NCBI GenBank assembly: GCA_017517865.1
Contig: JAFWYB010000067.1
Coordinates: forward strand, 1-64,000
Length of the DNA: 64,000 bases
DNA from: Clostridia bacterium
GTDB lineage: Bacteria > Bacillota > Clostridia > Oscillospirales > Acutalibacteraceae
Direction of reading: 5' to 3'
The position numbers and the translations under genes were made by a program. Below the pieces are notes generated by a model. The model was given only the letters and a program-made list of their open reading frames with translations, did no database searches and had not been told where the DNA came from. Below are positions 52,216 through 61,344 of this stretch, in pieces; position 1 is the stretch's first letter, and every line of letters starts with the position of its first letter.

Positions 52216-53067
52216 ATGCAAATTTTTGACCCGAGACAGAATATGTCAAGCAATAAATTCGAAATTTTTCATTATGTTGATGCAAAATTTGAGGGGGTTC
52301 CCGTTCATCAGCACGACTTTTATGAGGTCTATTTTTTTATCGGCGGCAATGTGGAATACAGCGTCGAGGGAAAAAGCTATCATCTCAAAAGCGGTGATGT
52401 TCTGCTGATTAATCCTCTTGAGCTTCATCAGCCGAGAATAGCACCCCATCAGAGTGCTTATGAAAGAATAGTTTTATGGATAAACAAAAACTACCTTGCA
52501 AGCCTTTGTACCAACGAGGTGAGCCTTACACGTTGCTTTGACAACAGTAACCCCAACCATTCAAACCTCCTGAGACTGAGTCTTGCCCAGCAAAAGCAGA
52601 TTTCTTCACGACTGACAGAGCTTCTTAAGGAAAGCAGTGAAAATAATTACGGAAGCGAAATAGCCTGCCGTGCCATACTCACAAGCTTTCTTGTTGAAAT
52701 AAACCGTCTTACCCTCTCAAGAGATAACTCCGCTTTGCAGGAAAGAAAAACCTCTCCTTTAATATCTTCGGTTCTTGATTACATAAACATTCACTATTGC
52801 GAAAAATTATCTCTTGAAAAAATCGCTGAGGAGTTTTTTGTAAGCAAGTATTATCTTTCCCACGCCTTTAACGTTGCCGTAGGAACGAGCCCGCACAGAT
52901 ATATCACGCTCAAAAGGCTCATCCACGCCAAGCAGATGATGTCAAGCGGAATAAAGCCTACTACCGCTGCGGCAAACTGCGGCTTTAATGATTATGCAGG
53001 CTTTTACAGAGCCTTTACCGCGGAATACGGAATAACGCCGGCTGAGTATATGAGAAAGGGCAGGTAA
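52216..53067 (+). CDS. AraC-family transcriptional regulator
   Basis: A 283-residue regulator. The N-terminal cupin (about 15-110: VPVHQHDFYEVYFFIGGNVE, GDVLLINPLELHQPRIAPHQ) is a sugar-sensing domain, and the C-terminal double helix-turn-helix (about 185-283) has LSLEKIAEEFFVSKYYLSHA and AAANCGFNDYAGFYRAFTAE. I start at the ATG at 52216 behind AAAGGAGC; the longer frame has no site. Divergent from uxaC, so it is the likely activator of hexuronate catabolism with a uronate-derived ligand. Confidence 0.92.
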   Translation: MQIFDPRQNMSSNKFEIFHYVDAKFEGVPVHQHDFYEVYFFIGGNVEYSVEGKSYHLKSGDVLLINPLELHQPRIAPHQSAYERIVLWINKNYLASLCTNEVSLTRCFDNSNPNHSNLLRLSLAQQKQISSRLTELLKESSENNYGSEIACRAILTSFLVEINRLTLSRDNSALQERKTSPLISSVLDYINIHYCEKLSLEKIAEEFFVSKYYLSHAFNVAVGTSPHRYITLKRLIHAKQMMSSGIKPTTAAANCGFNDYAGFYRAFTAEYGITPAEYMRKGR

Positions 53068-53079
53068 AAATAAAAAAAG

Positions 53080-53104
53080 CTGTCGGAAACGAAAATTCCG
53101 ACAG
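53080..53104. terminator. bidirectional terminator
   Basis: CTGTCGGAA (53080-53088) pairs perfectly with TTCCGACAG (53096-53104), with A/T tracts on both sides. It serves the converging araC gene and the metK-small-protein unit. Confidence 0.85.
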
Positions 53105-53121
53105 TTTTTTGTTTACTTTTA

Positions 53122-53313
53122 TCAGTGTTCGCCGTAATGAACTGAACCGTCATCGTGAACGTGATAGGTTGAGCCGTTCTCGTCAACGAAGGTACCGTCT
53201 GTGGGGGTGTTCACCTTACCTGAACTACTCAGGAAAGCGGCAACAATACCGAGAACGATAACCACAACGATTACGGGAATGAAAATGTGCTTCATCTTAA
53301 GTTCTTTTTTCAT
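53122..53313 (-). CDS. single-pass membrane micro-protein downstream of metK
   Basis: A 63-residue protein with a basic start, one transmembrane segment (IFIPVIVVVIVLGIVAAFLS, residues 10-29) and a 30-residue outward tail containing Gly, Asp and four His (YHVHDDGSVHYGEH). AAGGAGTG precedes the ATG. It lies 18 bp after metK with no promoter or terminator between, so it should share the SAM riboswitch. The His-rich tail might bind metal. No family recognised. Confidence 0.75.
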   Translation of the reverse strand: MKKELKMKHIFIPVIVVVIVLGIVAAFLSSSGKVNTPTDGTFVDENGSTYHVHDDGSVHYGEH

Positions 53314-53331
53314 TTTGTTACACTCCTTCTG

Positions 53332-54513
53332 TTATACTAATGCTTTGATGGCATCAACTTTGTCTGTCTTTTCCCACTGAACATCAAGATCTTCTCTGCC
53401 GACATGACCGTAAGCGGCAAGCTGACGGTAGATGGGTGCGCGAAGCTTAAGAGCATCAATGATTGCGGCGGGACGAAGATCAAAGACCTTGTTTACGATT
53501 TCAGCAATCTTATCGTCTGAGATTTTGCCTGTACCGAAGGTATCGACCATAACGGAAACGGGCTTTGCAACACCGATTGCATAAGCAAGCTGAACCTCAC
53601 ACTTTGATGCAAGACCTGCGGCAACAACATTCTTTGCAACATATCTTGCAGCATAAGCAGCACTTCTGTCAACCTTTGTGGGGTCCTTGCCTGAGAAGGC
53701 ACCGCCGCCGTGGCGTGAATATCCGCCGTAGGTGTCAACGATGATTTTTCTGCCGGTAAGGCCGCTGTCGCCCTGGGGTCCGCCCGTTACAAAACGGCCT
53801 GTGGGATTAACATAAATTTTTGTATCCTCTCTCATAAGCTCTGCCGGGATAACAGGCTTTATAACAAGCTCCGTGATATCCTTGCGGATCTGCTCGAGAT
53901 CAACCTCTGCACTGTGCTGAGAAGAAACAACTACTGCGGTAACTGCCTCAGGCTTGCCGCTTTCGTCATATTCAACGGTTACCTGGCTCTTACCGTCTGC
54001 ACGCAGATAGTCAAGTGTGCCGTCCTTGCGAACCTTTGTAAGCTGCTTTGCAAGCTTGTGTGCAAGAGAGATAGGAAGAGGCATAAGCTCTTCTGTTTCA
54101 TCGCATGCAAAGCCGAACATCATACCCTGATCACCTGCGCCGTGAAGATTGTATACATCCTCCTCGCCGCCCTTGAGCTCAAGTGACTTGTCAACGCCCA
54201 TAGCGATGTCGGGTGACTGCTCATCAAGAGCAACAAGAACTGCACAGGTGTTACCGTCAAAGCCTTTTGAGCCGTCGTCATAACCGATTTCGTTAATAAC
54301 TCTTCTTGCGATTTTTGCAACATCGGGCTTGTGCTTTGAGCTGATTTCGCCCATTACAAGCACCTGACCTGTTGTAACTGTTGTTTCACAGGCTACTCTT
54401 GCCTGAGGGTCGTGAGCGTAAATATCGTCAAGAACTGCGTCGGAAATCTGGTCACAGATTTTGTCGGGATGTCCTTCTGTTACGGACTCGGATGTAAAAA
54501 GATGTCTTGCCAT
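53332..54513 (-). CDS. metK: S-adenosylmethionine synthetase
   Basis: A 393-residue enzyme that makes SAM from methionine and ATP. Motifs: [20 protein letters not shown] (about 7-26), [20 protein letters not shown] (about 112-131) and [20 protein letters not shown] (about 260-279). I start at the ATG at 54513 ([11 protein letters not shown]) behind AAAGGAG; the longer frame runs into the leader. It is controlled by a SAM-I riboswitch and promoter immediately upstream. Confidence 0.98.
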   Translation of the reverse strand: MARHLFTSESVTEGHPDKICDQISDAVLDDIYAHDPQARVACETTVTTGQVLVMGEISSKHKPDVAKIARRVINEIGYDDGSKGFDGNTCAVLVALDEQSPDIAMGVDKSLELKGGEEDVYNLHGAGDQGMMFGFACDETEELMPLPISLAHKLAKQLTKVRKDGTLDYLRADGKSQVTVEYDESGKPEAVTAVVVSSQHSAEVDLEQIRKDITELVIKPVIPAELMREDTKIYVNPTGRFVTGGPQGDSGLTGRKIIVDTYGGYSRHGGGAFSGKDPTKVDRSAAYAARYVAKNVVAAGLASKCEVQLAYAIGVAKPVSVMVDTFGTGKISDDKIAEIVNKVFDLRPAAIIDALKLRAPIYRQLAAYGHVGREDLDVQWEKTDKVDAIKALV

Positions 54514-54591
54514 TTTTAAAACTCCTTTACTTTTAATATTTATGTTGATTTTTATAACAAGGTTTGCAGTAATACAATTCCGCATTAAAAA

Positions 54592-54712
54592 AGACGGTCA
54601 TAATCTGACCGTCTGAAAACCTCATCTTTCGGTCATACCGCAGGATTTAGCACCTTACAAATGCAGGTTGCCGAGCTTCTCAGGGCCTGTCCCCTCCGCT
54701 TCTCTTAATAAG
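54592..54712 (-). promoter_or_regulatory. SAM-I (S-box) riboswitch
   Basis: On the minus strand the aptamer runs from CTTATTAAGAG (54702-54712) through GAAGCTCGGCAACC and AAGGTGCTAAATCC to GAAAGATGAG (about 54621-54630), the S-box core. A terminator stem AGACGGTCA/TGACCGTCT (54592-54614) with a T-run follows. SAM should close metK. Confidence 0.97.
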
Positions 54713-54735
54713 GAAAGTATTTAATTTGCTGATGT

Positions 54736-54764
54736 ATTATATCAATACTGCGCACATTTGTCAA
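54736..54764 (-). promoter_or_regulatory. sigmaA-type promoter of metK
   Basis: On the minus strand: TTGACA (54759-54764), 17-bp spacer, TATAAT (54736-54741), between the ribU stop and the riboswitch. Confidence 0.85.
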
Positions 54765-54767
54765 CTG

Positions 54768-55361
54768 TTATTTTTTACTAACTTTCAGTATGGGAGAAAG
54801 CTTTTTATAGACAAGAAAACAAATTGCCGCATCTATAAGTCCCTTTGCAACATTAAACGGGAAGTTGAATATAAGAACCGACTCAAGTAAGGTGTCACAT
54901 GACGGAAGAATATCCGAATACATACCGATAATAGCATCCATAGGGATAAGCATCTTTGCATAGATGGGGTAAACGAAGAAATAGTTGGTAAGCACACTGA
55001 TAGCTGCCATTGAAAAAGCACCCGCAAGAGTACCGGCAAGAGCACCGCCCCTTGTTTTTCTGTGCTTATAAATCATACCAGCAACAAAGACGAATATTGC
55101 ACCGAGAATAAAGTTTGAAAGCTCGCCCACACCTGCCGTGCTGCCCACAAAAAGGTGAAGCACATTTTTTATAAGACATACGGCAACGCCCCAGGCGGGA
55201 CCGATTGCAAAGGAGGTAATAAGGGCGGGAAGCTCGGAAAAATCAAACTTGATGAATGCGGGAATAAGAGAGGGTATAGGGAATTCCAACATCATAAGTA
55301 TAAAGCCTACAGCACCCATTATTGCCGTGATTGTAAGATTGTGTACGTTCTGCTTCTTCAT
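54768..55361 (-). CDS. ribU: riboflavin ECF transporter S component
   Basis: A 197-residue membrane protein with about six hydrophobic segments; it binds riboflavin and works with the shared EcfA/A'/T module. The RibU-type IKFDFSELPALI (about 38-49) and IGPAWGVAVCLIKNVLHLFV (about 53-72) are present. I start at the ATG at 55361, about 10 nt from AAGGAG; the ATG at 55370 is only 3 nt away. The FMN riboswitch upstream confirms flavin uptake. Confidence 0.95.
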   Translation of the reverse strand: MKKQNVHNLTITAIMGAVGFILMMLEFPIPSLIPAFIKFDFSELPALITSFAIGPAWGVAVCLIKNVLHLFVGSTAGVGELSNFILGAIFVFVAGMIYKHRKTRGGALAGTLAGAFSMAAISVLTNYFFVYPIYAKMLIPMDAIIGMYSDILPSCDTLLESVLIFNFPFNVAKGLIDAAICFLVYKKLSPILKVSKK

Positions 55362-55387
55362 AATAATCATTCTCCTTCAAACAAAAA

Positions 55388-55411
55388 GCCTGCAGAAATA
55401 ACTCCGCAGGC
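55388..55411 (-). terminator. FMN riboswitch terminator stem
   Basis: GCCTGC (55388-55393) pairs with GCAGGC (55406-55411), with CTTTTTGT after it on the minus strand, just before ribU. Expression platform of the riboswitch. Confidence 0.75.
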
Positions 55412-55436
55412 AAAAATACAAACAAAATGTATTTCT

Positions 55437-55614
55437 CTTCTTTCATCCGGACTGTGACCGTCGGCTTCGGAATTTAACCGAATCAGCCTGAAAAAGGCTC
55501 GTGGGCTCGAAGGAAAATCTTTCTGCATTTCATTTAAAGCTGACAGCTTTGAATATGCAGGCACTGATATTTTTCATTCACACCACCGGTGAGGAATTGC
55601 ACCTCGCCCTGAAG
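55437..55614 (-). promoter_or_regulatory. FMN (RFN) riboswitch
   Basis: On the minus strand: CTTCAGGGCGAGGTGCAATT (from 55614), CTCACCGGTGGT, GAGCCCACGAGC, GATTCGGTTAAATTCCGAAG, CCGACGGTCACAGTCCGGAT: all conserved RFN blocks in order. FMN should terminate transcription ahead of ribU. Confidence 0.98.
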
Positions 55615-55629
55615 ATATTCTGTAGGTAT

Positions 55630-55658
55630 ATAGTAGCACCGAGCTGCAGGTTTGTCAA
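55630..55658 (-). promoter_or_regulatory. sigmaA-type promoter of ribU
   Basis: On the minus strand: TTGACA (55653-55658), 17-bp spacer, TACTAT (55630-55635), just upstream of the FMN riboswitch. Confidence 0.8.
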
Positions 55659-55665
55659 GAGGCAA

Positions 55666-56625
55666 TTACACTCTTGACTCAATAACGGTAAGATTGCCTA
55701 AAATCTCAAACTCTCCGAAGCCGGCGGGCACAAAAAGGCTTTCGCCCTTATAGAGAGTAACGCAGCTGTCGCCGTGCATAACGACACCGTTACCGTCAAG
55801 ACAGACAAGTGAAACAAAGGAGCTTCCGTCAGCAACGAGGCTTGCCTTTTCTTCAATCTCAAGACGCTTGACGGTGAAAAGCTCGCACTGTGTAAGAAGC
55901 GTTTCAAAATAACCGTCCTTCTCTGTTCTTTCACCCTTGGGAGCTCCCGAGCAGTCAATCGCCTTTGTTGAGGTAACATCAATTGCCTTGTCAACGTGAA
56001 GCTCACGGGGCTTGCCGTTCTGCAGTCTGCCGTAATCGTAAACACGGTAGGTGGTGTTGGAATTCTGTTGAACCTCAGCAAGCAGAATTCCCTTGCAGAT
56101 AGCGTGCAGGGTGCCTGCCTCAATAAAGTAAATATCACCCTTCTTCACCTTTACGCGGTTAACATAATCGAGCAGAGTATTATTCTCTATACTCTTTCTG
56201 AATTCTTCCTTACTGATATCCTTTTTAAAGCCGTAAATGATTTCGGCGCCCTCATCACAGTCAACAATATACCACGCCTCGGTTTTGCCGTACTCACCCT
56301 CTACCCTGAGTGCATATTCATCGTCGGGATGAACCTGAACGGAAAGGTTGTCGAGAGCATCTATAAGCTTTATCAGAATAGGAAATTCCCCGAACTTCTC
56401 ACAGTTTTTGCCTAAGTAGCCCTTACCCTCGTTCTTAAGCACATCGGAAAGGGTTCTGCCCTTGAATTCACCGTTTTCAACTATGTTTTCGCCGGCACTG
56501 TGGCAGGAAAGCACCCAGGCCTCCGCCTGTCTGTCGGTGAAGGTTACGTAATCAAATTCCTTTGAGAGCCTTGTGCCGCCCCAGATATAATCCTTTATTG
56601 CGGGAGTGAGCTTTAAAATTTTCAT
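55666..56625 (-). CDS. manA: mannose-6-phosphate isomerase, class I
   Basis: A 319-residue cupin-fold zinc enzyme interconverting mannose 6-phosphate and fructose 6-phosphate. Metal/active-site segments: LSVQVHPDDEYALRVEGEYG (about 94-113), KTEAWYIVDC (about 114-123), IEAGTLHAICKGILLAEVQQ (about 169-188) and NTTYRVYDYGR. Short form typical of Firmicutes. AAAGGAGA precedes the ATG. Monocistronic, divergent from bofA. Confidence 0.95.
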   Translation of the reverse strand: MKILKLTPAIKDYIWGGTRLSKEFDYVTFTDRQAEAWVLSCHSAGENIVENGEFKGRTLSDVLKNEGKGYLGKNCEKFGEFPILIKLIDALDNLSVQVHPDDEYALRVEGEYGKTEAWYIVDCDEGAEIIYGFKKDISKEEFRKSIENNTLLDYVNRVKVKKGDIYFIEAGTLHAICKGILLAEVQQNSNTTYRVYDYGRLQNGKPRELHVDKAIDVTSTKAIDCSGAPKGERTEKDGYFETLLTQCELFTVKRLEIEEKASLVADGSSFVSLVCLDGNGVVMHGDSCVTLYKGESLFVPAGFGEFEILGNLTVIESRV

Positions 56626-56697
56626 TTTGGTTTCTCCTTTGCTTCTTATTGTAAAGAATCGTGAATATAATTTAACAAAACATATCGGAGTGATTTT

Positions 56698-56964
56698 ATG
56701 AATTACAGCGATTTATTGCTTATTGCCGCAGGCATCTGCCTTTCCGCCGTATGTCTGTTTCTTTTCAGAAAAAGCGGCAGGTTTTTTGCCTCACTTTTTC
56801 TTTCTGCCGTTTCGGGCATAGGCGGCATCATCGCCGTCAACCTTTTGAGCGACTTCACCTCAGTGGCTGTCCCCGTAAATCCTGTTTCCCTCGCTTTCGG
56901 AGGTATGACGGGGCTTTCAGGTGTTATAAGTCTTGTTCTGTGGCAGATTATTTTTACTGTGTAA
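56698..56964 (+). CDS. bofA: pro-sigmaK processing inhibitor BofA family
   Basis: An 88-residue membrane protein with two or three hydrophobic segments and the BofA-type C terminus (VNPVSLAFGGMTGLSGVISL). In Bacillus BofA holds the SpoIVFB protease inactive in the outer forespore membrane; in Clostridia without that checkpoint the role is less certain. CGGAGTG precedes the ATG. Its last 11 bases overlap the end of the converging amidase gene. Confidence 0.9.
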   Translation: MNYSDLLLIAAGICLSAVCLFLFRKSGRFFASLFLSAVSGIGGIIAVNLLSDFTSVAVPVNPVSLAFGGMTGLSGVISLVLWQIIFTV

Positions 56965-59659
56965 GGGTCTTGTATATACCGTCAGCTATCGCTTTACCGA
57001 AGCGCTCCTGATTTTCGGGTTGGGCAAGCAGAGCGCACTCGTAATCGTTGGTCAGGTATCCTACCTCTATAAGGGTGCTCGGGCAGTCCTCTACCCTCGT
57101 TACACTGAAGGGATAGAACTGTACGTTATCCGCAAGCTGTGAATAAAGCTCCTGTCTGCCCGGATAAAGAGTGTTTTTGTGTACGTATAAAAGCTCATCG
57201 TAAATATTCTTTGCCAGCTTATATGAGAAGGGCTCGTAATAATAGGTGGATGTACCTATGCTTTCGGGGTTGTATGAGCCGTTACAGTGAATGCTTACAT
57301 AAAGGTCAGGCTTCAGAGCTCTTGTTATCGCCTTCCTCTGCTCAAGGGTAAGAGTGTCCTTTTCTCTGTCGTTACCCGATCTTGTCATATAGACCGTCAC
57401 GCCTCTTTTTTCAAGCTCTGCCTTTACATAGTAAGCGAAAATAAGGTTGATTTCCCTTTCCTGCACAACCGAATCCAGACCTACCGCACCCGGCTCAGCT
57501 CCGCCGTGACCCGCATCAAGCAGCACCACATATCCCTCGCTTGTCTGAGGCTTGCGGTTTACCGTAATCACCGTGTTACCGTCGGAATCGTATTCAAGAG
57601 AGCAACCGTAATATTCACCGGCATTTTTCAGCTTAAGTATCAGCGTTGCGGTCTTGTCTTCCTTTGAAACAAGCCATTCTGCCGAAGAAACAACCTCAGA
57701 GCCGCTTACATCAACCGACCCCGCCGCACTGACGGTATGATAAAAGGTTATGTGAACCTCGCTTGCGTTAAAGGAGGTTACGTTATATTTTTTCGTGTAT
57801 GAGCTGTAATAGTTCTGCCCCGGATAGCTTATATTGTAGGGCACCTTCCAATTGTTGTCAAGAGTAATCTGAAGCTTGCCGTGGCCGCTTACCGATGATA
57901 TGACGTTCAGATTGTTATCCCCGAAGCCCGTAGCGGTGACAAGATCTACGTTTTCTCTTCTGACACGCATTCCCGAGGCAAGGTCGTAATAGTATTCGGG
58001 CTCGTCGTCGTCACTGTTATAGCCTGTGCTTTCCGCAACAACATAGTCCATAGTGCCGCCTGCAAGAGGTGAGCAGAAGGGTGCATAGTCATCACCCAGG
58101 GCAATAAGCTTCGCATCGGCGTAGGGCTCCTTTACCACACACATAAGGTTACCCGTATAGCTGATATTCTGACCCGTTGAAGGATTCGAGGATGTAGGCA
58201 CACTGTTCTGTACGGTGGGGTTGTTATTACCTGCCGGCAAAGTATTCTGCGGCTCCGACGGCGCTTCACTGCCCGCAAGAACAGCCTGCGGTCCCTCATA
58301 GCTGAAGGACTTTTCGCCGAAAAACGCAACAACATCAAGCTTTCCGAGACTCCTTATCTCCTCCTCGCTTTCAGGAGCGGTAATAACCGAGGTAAAGGCG
58401 GTAAAGCCCGTTGCACCGTATTCCTTTGAAGCTCTTATTTCATCCTTACCCATACGGATATAAACCTCTGCGTTGCAGTGGGCTATGACTATCACCTTGA
58501 AGCTTTCACCCGGAAGAAGAGCTATACTCTTATCGGGAGATATAAAGGTTACCGGTTCGCTTTCACAGTTGCTTTTAACCTTATAGTCAAGGCTGCTGCT
58601 GTTCTGAGAAAGAGTAAAGCTGTTTTCACCCGGCTTAAGGTCTACCGTTGCGCATATATTGCCGTTGGCAGAGCTGCCTATGCTTTTGCCGTCGATGAAA
58701 AAGGGATAAAGATATGAGCCGCTGATATTGATTTCGGCGGTATAGCCCTTTTCGGTAACGGTATCCCCGTTACTATAGCCCGAAACGCTGACACTTCTGA
58801 ATGCAATTTCGGGTGCAATACCCACGGTAAGATATGTTTTTACCGCACCGAAGCAGTTGAAAATGTTTTCTCTTGTTGCCCTGAAGCTGTCAAAACACAC
58901 CGCAGATATGTTTTCTGTATCCTTAAGAGCATATATGTTTCTGAGAGGTACGTCGGGAAGAAGTGTTTTACCGTCAACCGATGACAAATCAAGGCAGCAG
59001 ACAATTTCCTTTTCCTTTATTTTCATAAGTGCATTTACGTCTTCTTCGTCCGTAACGGTAAAATGAACGGCATCGGCAGTAAGTTCTCCGCTGCCCTTGA
59101 AGCCGGAGCCGACAGAAACAATCAGCCTTTTTTCAGGTAAAGCTTCTCTGAGCTTTTCGGTTACTGTGTTAATATCGGAGGCAGTCAGCTTCTCTGTGCC
59201 TGTAAGAAGGATACCGTCAGCCTTTTCTGAAAGGGCTGTTATTTTTTCAGCCCCCAAGGCTATATCAAAAACGACACAGGCCTTTTTCCCGAGGCTTCTC
59301 ACCGAAGAAAGGCCGTAGCTGAGCCTTTCTGCATAGCTTCCGTCGTCCTCTTTAAAGGGTATACTCACGTAAACCTCTTCAAAAACCGACTGTGAAAGCA
59401 CCGACAGAGTTTGGGAAAACTCACTGTCGTCTTTGCTGAAAACACCGTCAGCACCCTCTGTAAGCCAAACAGCATTGACTCTCACGGGTGCCTTTTCGTT
59501 GGTTGATTCAATTATATATTCATCCATAACCGCCTGCTGTGAAGCGTCTGTAGGGGCAGGCTTCGCGGTTCGTGAAGAGCCGTGAAGCACAAGCACCGCA
59601 GCAAAAACGGCAACAACGGTTATCAGAATTACGGCAACTGTATTTCTTATTCTTTTCAT
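56954..59659 (-). CDS. large membrane-anchored N-acetylmuramoyl-L-alanine amidase
   Basis: A 901-residue envelope protein. An N-terminal hydrophobic segment (about 8-26) is a signal anchor. Residues 60-270 look like a TIM-barrel-like domain related in layout to GHL10 proteins (VRVNAVWLTEGADGVFSKDD near 58); the middle is beta-rich with a low-complexity linker (about 455-500, Asn/Ser/Pro). The C-terminal 200 residues are an Amidase_3 domain: zinc ligands in LLDAGHGGAEPG (His), VQEREINL (Glu) and VSIHCNGSY (His), and the catalytic Glu in STLIEVGYLTND. It should cut the muramic acid-peptide bond. Most amidases of this type are far smaller. It follows a GHL10 lipoprotein gene by 37 bp. Confidence 0.88.
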   Translation of the reverse strand: MKRIRNTVAVILITVVAVFAAVLVLHGSSRTAKPAPTDASQQAVMDEYIIESTNEKAPVRVNAVWLTEGADGVFSKDDSEFSQTLSVLSQSVFEEVYVSIPFKEDDGSYAERLSYGLSSVRSLGKKACVVFDIALGAEKITALSEKADGILLTGTEKLTASDINTVTEKLREALPEKRLIVSVGSGFKGSGELTADAVHFTVTDEEDVNALMKIKEKEIVCCLDLSSVDGKTLLPDVPLRNIYALKDTENISAVCFDSFRATRENIFNCFGAVKTYLTVGIAPEIAFRSVSVSGYSNGDTVTEKGYTAEINISGSYLYPFFIDGKSIGSSANGNICATVDLKPGENSFTLSQNSSSLDYKVKSNCESEPVTFISPDKSIALLPGESFKVIVIAHCNAEVYIRMGKDEIRASKEYGATGFTAFTSVITAPESEEEIRSLGKLDVVAFFGEKSFSYEGPQAVLAGSEAPSEPQNTLPAGNNNPTVQNSVPTSSNPSTGQNISYTGNLMCVVKEPYADAKLIALGDDYAPFCSPLAGGTMDYVVAESTGYNSDDDEPEYYYDLASGMRVRRENVDLVTATGFGDNNLNVISSVSGHGKLQITLDNNWKVPYNISYPGQNYYSSYTKKYNVTSFNASEVHITFYHTVSAAGSVDVSGSEVVSSAEWLVSKEDKTATLILKLKNAGEYYGCSLEYDSDGNTVITVNRKPQTSEGYVVLLDAGHGGAEPGAVGLDSVVQEREINLIFAYYVKAELEKRGVTVYMTRSGNDREKDTLTLEQRKAITRALKPDLYVSIHCNGSYNPESIGTSTYYYEPFSYKLAKNIYDELLYVHKNTLYPGRQELYSQLADNVQFYPFSVTRVEDCPSTLIEVGYLTNDYECALLAQPENQERFGKAIADGIYKTLTQ

Positions 59660-59696
59660 AGTCCTTCTCTTTCCGATTAAATATATGTGGGATATA

Positions 59697-60911
59697 TTAT
59701 AACACAGACATCAGATTATCAAGCTCTTTTTCATAAAAACTTATTGAAAAATTTACATATGAGCCGCTGTAAAGAGAAAAGCCTTCGAGTCCCTCTCTTT
59801 TTATTTCAAGAACCTGCCTTTTTATAATGTCGCTGTTATCCAGCCACTCTCTTCTGCCTTTTTCGCCCGCATAGGGATCTTCACTGCCGCATTTATAAAG
59901 CGCAAGAGCAGGTATAAGCCTTACACTGCCGCCCTTACAAAGGCTCTTCCACCGTGAAAGACAGGTATTAAAGGGCTGAGCTTCGTTTTCAAAGCCGAAA
60001 TAAATCTGCGGCAATATCATATCGCAATAGCCCTCTGAAGAGCACCACAGCTCAACATCTGCACAGCTTACATTCATACAGTCGTCAACCTTCCCAGAGG
60101 GACTTATGCTGAAAAGCTTATCTGCGCCGAACTGCTTCACCGTGCGGTAAAGGCTGCTGACAAGATTGGTAACATTTTCTCTGCGCCATTCGGAAAGAGA
60201 GAGCCTTCCGCCCGAGGCGGTATAGCTTTCATAAAACGCCTCATCCTCGTCAGACAGCTCTGCGGGATAAAAATAATCGTCGATGTGTATACCTGAAAGG
60301 CCCGGATACAGCTCAAGCAGCTCCCTTACTCCGTCGGTTACAAGCTTCTGCACCTCATTATCGGCAGGATTAAGCCACAGCTTTGAACCGACCTCAAGAA
60401 CTCTGCCCGAATTTTCAGCGTACCATTGCTTTGCTTTATTTGTGTCCGCAAGCTTATTTACATCGGCATCAGAAGAAACGCGGTACGGGTTTATCCATGC
60501 ATGAAGCCTCATACCCCGTGAGACGACCTCTCTGAGCGCAACGTTGAGATAATCAAACTTCAGCTCATCACCCTGGCTTTCGCACACCGCAGACGACGAG
60601 GGAAAAAGCTCTGACGGATAAACGGCATCTGCAAAGGGGCGCACGTGAAAAAACACATCGGTAACACCCACTCTTTCAAAATTATCAAGCATTAAAGCGA
60701 GAAAGTCGGTAAAGGTCTGCTCGCTTTCACAGGCAGATTTTATTTCGATATACGATATCCAGGCACCTATAAAACCGTCACCGTATGTATTTTCCGAAAA
60801 TTGCTCCGTAGCTTCTGCATCTGAGGGCGTTTTAACATCAGTACGGGCACCCGAGCAGGCGCTGAAGCAGAGAACAAATATCAGTATTAAGGCAGTAAGC
60901 TTCTTTGACAT
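59697..60911 (-). CDS. GHL10/DUF187-type glycoside hydrolase-like lipoprotein
   Basis: A 404-residue lipoprotein: the lipobox Cys is in LCFSACSG (Cys19). The rest is a TIM-barrel of the glycosyl hydrolase-like 10 (YngK/DUF187) family: FIGAWISYIE near 50, VTDVFFHVRPFADAVYPSEL (about 86-105), LHAWINPYRVSSDADVNK (about 138), SGIHIDDYFYPAEL (about 204) and MILPQIYFGFENE (about 302). Activity on peptidoglycan-derived substrates is suspected for the family but not proven. It is first in a two-gene unit with the large amidase. Confidence 0.87.
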   Translation of the reverse strand: MSKKLTALILIFVLCFSACSGARTDVKTPSDAEATEQFSENTYGDGFIGAWISYIEIKSACESEQTFTDFLALMLDNFERVGVTDVFFHVRPFADAVYPSELFPSSSAVCESQGDELKFDYLNVALREVVSRGMRLHAWINPYRVSSDADVNKLADTNKAKQWYAENSGRVLEVGSKLWLNPADNEVQKLVTDGVRELLELYPGLSGIHIDDYFYPAELSDEDEAFYESYTASGGRLSLSEWRRENVTNLVSSLYRTVKQFGADKLFSISPSGKVDDCMNVSCADVELWCSSEGYCDMILPQIYFGFENEAQPFNTCLSRWKSLCKGGSVRLIPALALYKCGSEDPYAGEKGRREWLDNSDIIKRQVLEIKREGLEGFSLYSGSYVNFSISFYEKELDNLMSVL

Positions 60912-60933
60912 AGCTGCTCCTTTCTTTTTTCTC

Positions 60934-60962
60934 TTGACAAGAGCTGTAAAAAAAATTAAAAT
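60934..60962 (+). promoter_or_regulatory. sigmaA-type promoter of zinc-ribbon/DUF1294 pair
   Basis: TTGACA (60934-60939), 17-bp spacer, TAAAAT (60957-60962), about 98 bp before the ATG at 61060. Confidence 0.7.
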
Positions 60963-61059
60963 ATAGAAGATAAATCTTTCAGTCAGCGGTCGGCTGTCAC
61001 CCTTTATTCAGAGAGAAACCGCTTAATTATTCAGAGCACCTGCAAACGGAGGTAATGTT

Positions 61060-61344
61060 ATGGCTATCAAAACTATCAATAAAATTACAACCAACGATGA
61101 AGGCACTTCCTCACCCGTTGACTGCCCGGTATGCGGCAGAAACGTTGCCATGCGCCTTTTTTCCACCGAGGATACTACTCCCGTTGCTAAAATCTCATCC
61201 GAGGATAAAAGCCTTGCCGTTGCGGTCTGCCCCCGCTGTGCTTCAGTTTTCAGCCTTAATAAAAACTATCTTAAGGAAAAGAATGCGGGAACCTACGTAA
61301 CAATAACGAAAGAGGATCTGACTCTTACGGTAAAGGGCAAATGA
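61060..61344 (+). CDS. small zinc-ribbon protein
   Basis: A 94-residue protein with CPVCG (22-26) and CPRC (57-60) knuckles that should bind one zinc, and a charged C terminus. Family not recognised; could be nucleic-acid or protein binding. GGAGGTAATG sits before the ATG. It overlaps the next gene by ATGA. Confidence 0.8.
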   Translation: MAIKTINKITTNDEGTSSPVDCPVCGRNVAMRLFSTEDTTPVAKISSEDKSLAVAVCPRCASVFSLNKNYLKEKNAGTYVTITKEDLTLTVKGK

